Assembly (NCBI GenBank): GCA_003509785.1
Contig: DOMY01000263.1
Span: 6,539-12,959, forward strand
From: Gemmobacter sp.
Lineage (GTDB): Bacteria > Pseudomonadota > Alphaproteobacteria > Rhodobacterales > Rhodobacteraceae
Reading direction: 5' to 3'
DNA length: 6,421 nt
The notes under the pieces are model-generated. The model ran no database searches and was not told the origin of the DNA. It was given only the letters and a program-made list of their open reading frames with translations. Positions 1 through 5,109 of the stretch are shown here, one piece after another (positions within the stretch are counted from its first letter, which is position 1; each line of letters begins with the position of its first letter). Position numbers and translations under genes: made by a program.

Positions 1-54
1 CACGAAAGCCAGCCGCTGGCAAGCAGATCATCCGGGCATTTCGATTCAATTCCG

Positions 55-80
55 CCGCAGCCGACCTGCGGTTTTTCCTT
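55..80 (+). terminator. Probable intrinsic terminator of an upstream gene outside the window
   Basis: A 6-bp stem CCGCAG (55-60) / CTGCGG (66-71) with a 5-base loop is followed directly by TTTTT (72-76) and more pyrimidines. This is the classical hairpin plus U-tract on the + strand. No + frame contains a stop codon between position 1 and about 235, so the gene it serves must already have ended left of the window. The stem is short, so it may be a weak terminator. Confidence 0.55.
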
Positions 81-145
81 GCACAGAAGGCGCAGTTCGG
101 CGATCCTTGCTGCACAGCCGTGGCGATGGCGTCGCCGCAGGGGCA

Positions 146-168
146 TTGCCCCGCCGCTGGCAGGGCAA
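146..168. repeat. Inverted repeat in the creatinase leader, possible operator
   Basis: TTGCCC (146-151) and GGGCAA (163-168) form a perfect 6-bp inverted repeat with an 11-base spacer, 78 bases before the creatinase start codon. A second, overlapping small hairpin (GGGGC 140-144 / GCCCC 148-152) is also present. The dyad is directly visible. That it binds a regulator is inference, and no regulator gene lies in the window. In GC-rich DNA such short dyads can arise by chance. Confidence 0.3.
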
Positions 169-235
169 CCTGCTCAAGTCCTGTACGCCGGGATCTTTCG
201 GGGTCTCGCAGCCATACAGGCCAGACCCCAGTTGT

Positions 236-240
236 GAGGT
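236..240 (+). promoter_or_regulatory. Ribosome binding site that fixes the creatinase start
   Basis: GAGGT lies 5 bases before the ATG at 246. It supports this start over the far upstream in-frame ATG at 120, whose extra 42 residues resemble no creatinase N-terminus. Confidence 0.65.
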
Positions 241-245
241 CTGAC

Positions 246-1451
246 ATGACGGAACGTCCGCAGTTCTATCGCTTTCATCAGGGTGACCGGGTTCTGCCCT
301 TTGCCGCTGCCGAATATGAGGCGCGCCTTTCCGGGCTGCGTGCCACCATGGCGGATCAGGGCATCGACGCCTGCGTTTTTACCTCGATGCACAATATCGC
401 CTATTACTCGGGCTTTCTGTATTGCTCTTTCGGGCGACCTTACGGGCTGGTTGTCACCGCCAGCGAAAGCGTGACCATCAGCGCGGGCATCGATGCGGCC
501 CAACCCTGGCGGCGCTGCCATGGCGACAACATCACCTATACCGACTGGCAGCGCGACAATTACTGGCGCGCCATCCTGTCCGTCACCGGCACCGGCCGCG
601 TCATCGGCTGCGAGGCCGATCACCTGACCCTGGTGCAAAGCGAAAAGCTGAACCATTTCCTCCGCCCGTCGAGCGGGGTGGATATCGCGCCTGCCACCAT
701 GCAGCAACGGATGCGCAAATCCCAGGCAGAGCTGGATCTGATCCGCCATGGCGCGGGCGTGGCCGATGTGGGCGGCTTTGCCATCCGCGAGGCGGTGCGC
801 GTCGGTGCCCGCGAAATCGACGTGGCCATGGCCGGGCGTGACGCGATGGAGCTGGAGATCGCAAAGCGTTTCCCCGAGGCCGAATATAGGGATACCTGGG
901 TCTGGTTCCAGTCGGGCATCAATACCGACGGCGCGCATAACCCGGTCACCGCACGGCAGCTGCAGCGCGGCGATATCCTCAGCCTGAACACCTTCCCGAT
1001 GATCTCGGGCTATTATACGGCGCTGGAACGCACGATGTTCGTGGGCGAGGTGGATGCGGCCAGCCTGAAGATCTGGGAGGCGAATGTGGCTGCCCATGAA
1101 TACGGCATGTCGCTGCTGAAACCCGGTGCCAGCTGCGCCGAGGTGACGGCCAAGATCAACACCTTCCTGGAAGAGCGGCAGCTGCTGCAATACCGCACCT
1201 TCGGCTATGGCCACAGCTTTGGGGTGCTGTCGCATTACTATGGCCGCGAGGCCGGGCTGGAGCTGCGCGAAGATATCGACACCGTGCTGGAACCCGGCAT
1301 GGTCATCAGCATGGAACCCATGCTGACCATCCCCGAAGGTCAGCCGGGCGCGGGCGGCTACCGCGAGCATGACATCCTGTTCATCACAGAGGATGGCGCC
1401 GAGGATATTACCAAATATCCCTACGGCCCGTCCTTCAACGTGGTCGGCTGA
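246..1451 (+). CDS. Creatinase (creatine amidinohydrolase, EC 3.5.3.3), M24 pita-bread fold
   Basis: The enzyme hydrolyses creatine to sarcosine and urea in the cytoplasm, opening a route to glycine and nitrogen. The 401-residue product is nearly the same length as Pseudomonas putida creatinase (403 as I recall it), and long blocks match, such as DTWVWFQSGINTDGAHNPVT (217-236), YGREAGLELREDIDTVLEP (332-350) and GAGGYREHDIL (368-378). An N-terminal creatinase-type domain (about 1-160) is followed by the M24 catalytic domain (about 165-400). The residues equivalent to the known active site are present: His231 (the catalytic base, His232 in P. putida), Glu261, Glu357, Arg334, and Phe62 in the CSFGRP motif. 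The metal-binding aspartates of true M24 peptidases are absent (SLNTF, 247-250 region), as expected for this metal-independent enzyme. The ATG at 246 is chosen for its ribosome binding site and family length. No creatininase, sarcosine oxidase or transporter gene is in view. An ectoine-hydrolase-type M24 relative is the alternative, but the match to creatinase is far better. Confidence 0.95.
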   Translation: MTERPQFYRFHQGDRVLPFAAAEYEARLSGLRATMADQGIDACVFTSMHNIAYYSGFLYCSFGRPYGLVVTASESVTISAGIDAAQPWRRCHGDNITYTDWQRDNYWRAILSVTGTGRVIGCEADHLTLVQSEKLNHFLRPSSGVDIAPATMQQRMRKSQAELDLIRHGAGVADVGGFAIREAVRVGAREIDVAMAGRDAMELEIAKRFPEAEYRDTWVWFQSGINTDGAHNPVTARQLQRGDILSLNTFPMISGYYTALERTMFVGEVDAASLKIWEANVAAHEYGMSLLKPGASCAEVTAKINTFLEERQLLQYRTFGYGHSFGVLSHYYGREAGLELREDIDTVLEPGMVISMEPMLTIPEGQPGAGGYREHDILFITEDGAEDITKYPYGPSFNVVG

Positions 1452-1465
1452 CGCCCGCCACGTTT

Positions 1466-1502
1466 TGCAGGGTCAGGCAGGGGGATGCTGCCTGACCCTG
1501 CA
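1466..1502. terminator. Strong hairpin between convergent genes, probable bidirectional transcription end
   Basis: A perfect 15-bp stem (1466-1480 paired with 1488-1502) with a 7-base loop lies between the creatinase stop (1451) and the transpeptidase stop (1510). Its position implies transcription termination for both. It lacks a U-tract on either strand: T residues lie before it on + and A residues after it on -. It is therefore not a textbook intrinsic terminator, and it may act as a 3' end stabiliser or Rho-linked end. Confidence 0.6.
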
Positions 1503-1509
1503 TCCGGTC

Positions 1510-2202
1510 TTAGTACAACACGCGCAGCGCGGCGGGTGCCTCGGCGGGCAAGACACGCACGCGGGCGCCGTGGCTTGCCCGGCGGTGCAGGTCGATGATG
1601 TCCTGATCCAGCAGCCGGATGCAGCCCGAAGATACCGCCTTGCCCAGATATTTCGGCTCGCAGGCGCCATGGATGCGATAGAGCGTATCCTGCCCGTTCT
1701 GGAACAGATACAGCGCCCGCGCGCCCAGCGGATTGCCCGGCCCGCCGGGCATCCCGCCATTGGCCACCGAATAGGGCGCAAATTCCGGGCGGCGGGCGAT
1801 CATCGAATCCGGCGCCTTCCACACCGGCCAGACGCGGGTGAACTGCAACCGCGCATCGCCATCCCATGAAAAGGCATCGGCGCCGGTGCCCGCGCCATAG
1901 CGCATCGCGGTTTCCGGGCTTTCCACCAGATGCAGCATCCCCGCCGAAGGATCGACGATGATCGTGCCGGGCGGTTGATCGGGATAGGGGTTTTCTACCT
2001 GCTGACGCCACAGATGCGGCGGCACGATGCCCTCTGGCACGGCGGGCACCGGATGCGGCTCGTCCGTGATCGCGCCATAATGCGCAGGCAGCGGTGGATA
2101 GACCGGCTTTTCCGGCACGGGTGGGGCGGGCGGCACAGGGGCAGCACAGGCCGACAAGGCGGCGGAAGCGCCCGCAGCCACGAACATGCGGCGAGAGATC
2201 AT
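1510..2202 (-). CDS. L,D-transpeptidase (YkuD fold), Tat-type lipoprotein
   Basis: This is a predicted periplasmic enzyme of the YkuD/ErfK family, which form or exchange L,D peptide bonds in peptidoglycan or attach proteins to it. The 230-residue product starts with a twin-arginine motif SRRMF (3-7), a short hydrophobic stretch and a lipobox LSAC (Cys19), then a proline-rich linker (about 20-63). The YkuD domain runs from about 78 to 218. His178 (RIHG) and Cys194 (SSGCIRLLDQD) are the expected catalytic pair, with Ser-Ser-Gly-Cys in place of the usual Ser-His-Gly-Cys, a variant I recall as common in alphaproteobacteria. The start at 2202 is supported by AAGGA 7 bases upstream. Longer in-frame starts give no signal peptide at the N-terminus. 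It lies 74 bases downstream of the small secreted protein gene on the same strand, probably co-transcribed. It resembles the transpeptidase at 5110-5961 but lacks that protein's C-terminal tail. The actual substrate is unknown. Confidence 0.88.
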   Translation of the reverse strand: MISRRMFVAAGASAALSACAAPVPPAPPVPEKPVYPPLPAHYGAITDEPHPVPAVPEGIVPPHLWRQQVENPYPDQPPGTIIVDPSAGMLHLVESPETAMRYGAGTGADAFSWDGDARLQFTRVWPVWKAPDSMIARRPEFAPYSVANGGMPGGPGNPLGARALYLFQNGQDTLYRIHGACEPKYLGKAVSSGCIRLLDQDIIDLHRRASHGARVRVLPAEAPAALRVLY

Positions 2203-2209
2203 GAAACTG

Positions 2210-2214
2210 TCCTT
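2210..2214 (-). promoter_or_regulatory. Ribosome binding site of the Tat-type L,D-transpeptidase
   Basis: On the minus strand AAGGA sits 7 bases before the ATG at 2202. It settles the start at the twin-arginine signal peptide rather than any of the long upstream in-frame extensions. Confidence 0.65.
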
Positions 2215-2276
2215 CAGAGGCGGAAACGATCCAGATGTGGAACCGGGAAACGGCGCATCGCGCGCCGCGGCGGGTT

Positions 2277-2636
2277 TCAGATCTGGCGCGGCGGCTTCTT
2301 CTGCACGGGTGGAATGACCCCGGTGCGCCAGCCCCCTGCCAAGGTCCAACCATGCGGATGGCCGCCCTGAGGCGGCACCACCACAGAGACAGGCGGCGCA
2401 ACCATCACCGGATGGCAGAATGACCCCGGAACCGTGGCCGTGCGGCATCTGTGCACAATGGCGGCAATGCGCAGGGGCACCTCTGCCACCACCTGCGGCA
2501 GGGTCACATCGGCCTGCCGCGCGCTGTGCAAGGCCTGCCGCATGGCAGCGCCTTTGTCCTGCGCCGCAGCAAAAGCGCCCCACGGCAGAACCGCAAGCAC
2601 CAGCAGGGCAAGACATATGGAACGCAAAAGGGACAT
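2277..2636 (-). CDS. Small secreted protein of unknown function
   Basis: I do not recognise this family. The 119-residue product has a clear Sec signal peptide: Arg5, a hydrophobic core at about 7-19, and likely cleavage after Ala23 (AFA) or Ala25. The mature part is about 95 residues. It begins with a likely helical stretch (about 28-60) and carries two cysteines 10 residues apart (Cys64 and Cys74) that could form a disulfide in the periplasm. It ends in a Pro/Gly/Trp-rich tail (about 80-119) with PP pairs, a GGHPHGW motif (91-97) and a basic end. It lies upstream of the L,D-transpeptidase on the same strand, so a role near the cell wall is possible but only inferred from location. The start is uncertain: AGGAG is just 2 bases before the ATG, and a TTG three codons further in (2627-2625) has 11-base spacing. 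Either start keeps the signal peptide. Reality as a gene rests on the signal peptide and gene order. Confidence 0.65.
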   Translation of the reverse strand: MSLLRSICLALLVLAVLPWGAFAAAQDKGAAMRQALHSARQADVTLPQVVAEVPLRIAAIVHRCRTATVPGSFCHPVMVAPPVSVVVPPQGGHPHGWTLAGGWRTGVIPPVQKKPPRQI

Positions 2637-2638
2637 GG

Positions 2639-2643
2639 CTCCT
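2639..2643 (-). promoter_or_regulatory. Unusually close ribosome binding site of the small secreted protein
   Basis: A strong AGGAG on the minus strand is separated from the ATG at 2636 by only 2 bases, which is shorter than normal. A TTG start at 2627 would be 11 bases away. The sequence alone does not decide which is used. Confidence 0.45.
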
Positions 2644-2685
2644 GTTACCAAACAGCCCCCGCCCTGTCGACGCAACCGCCGGACA

Positions 2686-2714
2686 CAAGGCCGCGAGCAT
2701 CCGGGCAAGGCCGC
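2686..2714. repeat. Direct repeat pair CAAGGCCGC in the divergent intergenic region
   Basis: The 9-mer CAAGGCCGC occurs at 2686-2694 and again at 2706-2714, a period of 20 bases or roughly two helical turns. It lies between the divergent starts of the small secreted protein and the phytase-like gene. The repeat is directly visible. A role as a tandem binding site is inference. Confidence 0.45.
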
Positions 2715-2733
2715 TGCGCCCATCGTCGTAAAA

Positions 2734-2786
2734 CGGTCATCCCCGCTTCACGGCTGCGTTACCCACAGCGGTCATCCCTCCGCCAT
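2734..2786 (+). promoter_or_regulatory. Two PHO-box-like repeats upstream of the phytase-like gene
   Basis: CGGTCATCCC occurs twice, at 2734-2743 and 2769-2778. Each copy starts with CGGTCAT, one mismatch from the CTGTCAT half-site of the PhoB-binding PHO box. At the expected 11-base period it is followed by a weaker half-site: GCTTCAC at 2745-2751 (only the central TCA kept) and CCGCCAT at 2780-2786 (5 of 7). The 4-base spacers are C-rich, whereas known PHO boxes usually have A/T-rich spacers. The second copy lies only 19 bases before the start codon. The direct repeats are certain, but PhoB binding is a tentative reading. Confidence 0.3.
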
Positions 2787-2805
2787 CACAGCTTGAGGAT
2801 GCCCC

Positions 2806-4968
2806 ATGCGTTTCCTGACCTTCACTTCTGCGCTTGCGCTTGTCGCCGCATCGCCCGCGCTGGCAGATCCGGTGTTTCACCGCATCGCCAGCTTCGCCAC
2901 CCCGATGAACATGGCCGAGGGCGAAGACAAATCGCGCCCGACCAGCGCCGAGATCATCACCGCCACCGAAGACGGCATGACGCTGATCTATTCCGACAGC
3001 CCGCTGGGCGTGATCGGCCTGATCGACATCACCGACCCCAAGGCGCCGAAGGCTCTGGGCAATGTCGATGTGGGCGGTGAACCCACCACCGCGCAGGAAA
3101 TCGACGGCAAGGTGTATGTCGGCGTCAATACCTCGGAAAGCTACACCGCGCCTTCGGGCAAGCTGGTGACCGTGGATCTGGCGACCAAGGCCGTGGTGGC
3201 CGAATGTGATCTGGGCGGCCAGCCGGATTCGGTGGCCCGCGCCAAGGATGGCAGCTTCATCGCCGTGGCCATCGAGAACGAGCGGGACGAAGACGCCGGG
3301 GATGGCGGCCTGCCGCAGATGCCCGCAGGCTTTGTGGTCAAGCTGCCGGTCAAGGATGGCGCGCTGGATTGCGCCGCCCTGCAGAAGATCGAGATGACCG
3401 GGCTGGCCGAAATCGGCGCCGAAGACCCGGAGCCGGAATATGTGGATGTGAACGAAGCGGGCGAGATCGTCGTCACGCTGCAGGAAAACAACCACGTCGT
3501 CATCATCGGCGCCGATGGTGCAGTGGCCTCGCATTTCTCGGCCGGCGCTGCCGATCTGGAGGGCGTGGACACCAAGAAAGACGGCGCGCTGCGCTTCACC
3601 GGCAAGATGGAAGGCGCCCTGCGCGAGCCCGATGGCGTGCAATGGCTGGGCAATGACCGCATCATCACCGCCAACGAAGGTGACTGGAACGGCGGCGCCC
3701 GTGGCTGGACCGTGTTCAACCGTGACGGCAGCGTGGCCCATGAAAACGGCGCCGGGCTGGAACGCGCCATTGCCGCAATCGGCCATTACCCCGATCACCG
3801 CAACAAGAAGGGCATCGAGCCGGAATCCATCGAGATCGCCACCTTCGGTGACAAGCCGATGGCCTTTGTGGCGTCGGAACGCTCTTCGATCATCGGCGTC
3901 TATGACATCACCGATCCGGCCGCCCCGGCTCTGACCCAGCTGCTGCCCTCGGGTATCAGCCCCGAAGGTCTGGTGGCGATCCCGTCGCGCAACCTGTTCG
4001 TTTCGGCCAACGAAGTTGACCTGATCGAAGATGGCGGCGTGCGCGCCCATGTCATGATCTATGAAGCCTCCGATGCACAGGCCGCCTATCCGATGATCTC
4101 CTCGGAAGGCACCGAAGAGCTGCTGGGCTGGGGCGCCCTGTCGGGCCTCGCCGCCGATCCGGCCGAAGCGGGCAAGCTTTATGCCGTGTCGGACAGCGTC
4201 TATGGCGCGGAACCGGCGATCTATACCATCGACGCCAAAGCGAAGCCTGCGAAGATCACCGCCAAGACCATCATCACCCGCGGTGGCGATGCGGCGCAGA
4301 AGCTGGATCTGGAAGGCATTGCCGTGGATGGCGAAGGCGGCTTCTGGCTGGCCTCTGAAGGGCGCAGCGACCGTCTGATCCCCCATGCGATCTATCATGT
4401 GGATGCCGAAGGCGCGATCAAGAAGGAAATCCCCTTCCCCGCCGAGCTTCTGGCCGTGGAAACCCGCTTTGGCGCCGAAGGCATCGCGATGCAGGGCAAG
4501 ACCCTGTGGATCGCCATGCAGCGCGAATGGAAGGATGATCCCAAGGGCATGGTCAAGCTGCTGGCCTATGACACCGAGGAAGAAACCTGGGGCGCCGTGC
4601 ATTACCCGCTGGAAACCCCTGCCGAAGGCCGCTGGATGGGCCTGTCGGAAATCACCATCGACGGCGAGTTCGCCTATCTGATCGAACGCGACAATGGCAC
4701 CGGCTCTGCCGCTGCGGTGAAAACCCTGACCCGTGTGGCGCTGGCCGATCTGAAGCCCGCCGCCCTGGGTGGCGAACTGCCGGTGGTCAAGAAGGAACTG
4801 GTCCGCGACCTGATCCCCGATCTGGCGGTGCTGAATGGCTATACCGCTGAAAAGGTCGAAGGCTTTGCCATCGACGCGGCCGGCGAAGGCTGGGTTGTCA
4901 CCGACAATGACGGCGTCGACGACAGCTCGGGTGAGACCCTGTTCTGGTCCGTCGGCACGATGCGCTGA
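2806..4968 (+). CDS. Secreted beta-propeller protein with C-terminal phytase-like (esterase-like) domain
   Basis: The 720-residue product is exported by a Sec signal peptide (residues 1-20, cleavage after ALA before Asp21). Residues about 22-425 look like a choice-of-anchor-I type beta-propeller, with TANEGDWNGGARGW (288-301), KKGIEPESIEIA (334-345), ANEVD (401-405) and two matching IGxxDITDPxAP blades (70-81 and 363-374). Residues about 435-720 match the phytase-like/esterase-like family (Pfam PF13449 type), with recurring EG or SE blocks: DLEGIAVDGEGGFWLASEG (501-519), FGAEGIAM (555-562), GLSEITIDGEFAYLIERDN (612-630) and KVEGFAIDAAGEGW (683-696). Many acidic loops suggest metal binding, probably calcium. 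Family names imply phosphoester or ester hydrolysis, but true phytase activity is not established and the protein lacks the RHGxRxP motif of histidine acid phytases. The start is set by GAGGA 6 bases upstream. It stands alone as a transcription unit with a terminator at 5001. The only cysteines are 134 and 189. Confidence 0.85.
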   Translation: MRFLTFTSALALVAASPALADPVFHRIASFATPMNMAEGEDKSRPTSAEIITATEDGMTLIYSDSPLGVIGLIDITDPKAPKALGNVDVGGEPTTAQEIDGKVYVGVNTSESYTAPSGKLVTVDLATKAVVAECDLGGQPDSVARAKDGSFIAVAIENERDEDAGDGGLPQMPAGFVVKLPVKDGALDCAALQKIEMTGLAEIGAEDPEPEYVDVNEAGEIVVTLQENNHVVIIGADGAVASHFSAGAADLEGVDTKKDGALRFTGKMEGALREPDGVQWLGNDRIITANEGDWNGGARGWTVFNRDGSVAHENGAGLERAIAAIGHYPDHRNKKGIEPESIEIATFGDKPMAFVASERSSIIGVYDITDPAAPALTQLLPSGISPEGLVAIPSRNLFVSANEVDLIEDGGVRAHVMIYEASDAQAAYPMISSEGTEELLGWGALSGLAADPAEAGKLYAVSDSVYGAEPAIYTIDAKAKPAKITAKTIITRGGDAAQKLDLEGIAVDGEGGFWLASEGRSDRLIPHAIYHVDAEGAIKKEIPFPAELLAVETRFGAEGIAMQGKTLWIAMQREWKDDPKGMVKLLAYDTEEETWGAVHYPLETPAEGRWMGLSEITIDGEFAYLIERDNGTGSAAAVKTLTRVALADLKPAALGGELPVVKKELVRDLIPDLAVLNGYTAEKVEGFAIDAAGEGWVVTDNDGVDDSSGETLFWSVGTMR

Positions 4969-5000
4969 CACCCTTCACCGGAACGTGACCAAGATTGTGT

Positions 5001-5030
5001 CCCCCGGCCGCCATGGTCGGGGGATTTCTT
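5001..5030 (+). terminator. Intrinsic terminator of the phytase-like gene
   Basis: A 9-bp stem (5001-5009 with 5015-5023, one G-T wobble) begins with five C-G pairs and closes on a 5-base loop GCCAT. It is followed by ATTTCTT (5024-5030). It lies 32 bases after the phytase-like stop codon and insulates that gene from the next transpeptidase. Confidence 0.85.
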
Positions 5031-5052
5031 ATGCTGCAGCACAGCACAGGGC

Positions 5053-5081
5053 TTGACCAGAGGCAGCTCTGCAGGCCTGAT
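5053..5081 (+). promoter_or_regulatory. Candidate sigma-70 promoter of the second L,D-transpeptidase
   Basis: TTGACC (5053-5058) matches five of six bases of the -35 consensus. A 17-base spacer leads to CCTGAT (5076-5081), a weak -10 (3 of 6). A small dyad GCAG-CT-CTGC (5063-5072) lies within the spacer. Transcription would start near 5088, just before the GTG at 5110. This would exclude the in-frame TTG at 5053 as a start codon. Weak -10 boxes are common in GC-rich alphaproteobacteria, but so are chance matches. Confidence 0.35.
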
Positions 5082-5109
5082 CCGGAAAAGAAACAAGAGA
5101 CCTGAACCC

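Noticed and set aside
1..31. Possible minus-strand gene start at the left edge (ATG at 31-29)
   Set aside because: Only about 10 codons are visible, with no ribosome binding site worth noting, so it cannot be supported.
120..245. N-terminal extension of creatinase from the ATG at 120
   Set aside because: The extra 42 residues have no counterpart in the family, and a well-placed GAGGT precedes the ATG at 246.
174..1370. A 398-codon minus-strand open frame opposite the creatinase
   Set aside because: The + strand is an unmistakable creatinase with a conserved active site. The antisense translation has no recognisable features.
2252..2266. Small GGCGC/GCGCC hairpin between the small secreted gene and the transpeptidase
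   Set aside because: The stem is only 5 bp in very GC-rich sequence without a T-run, so it is expected by chance and is not called as a terminator.
1421..2401. A 326-codon minus-strand frame overlapping the first transpeptidase
   Set aside because: It is Arg/Ala/Gly-rich out-of-frame translation without motifs, running through the real gene and into the neighbouring creatinase end.
2203..2700. Long upstream extension of the Tat-type transpeptidase frame
   Set aside because: It overlaps the small secreted protein gene in another frame and would bury the signal peptide inside the protein. The AAGGA at 2210-2214 supports the start at 2202.
2737..4971. A 744-codon open frame on the minus strand covering the whole phytase-like gene
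   Set aside because: It is the mirror of a high-GC gene. The translation is rich in His, Gly, Arg and Ala repeats without domain signatures, while the + frame has a signal peptide, family motifs, a ribosome binding site and a terminator.
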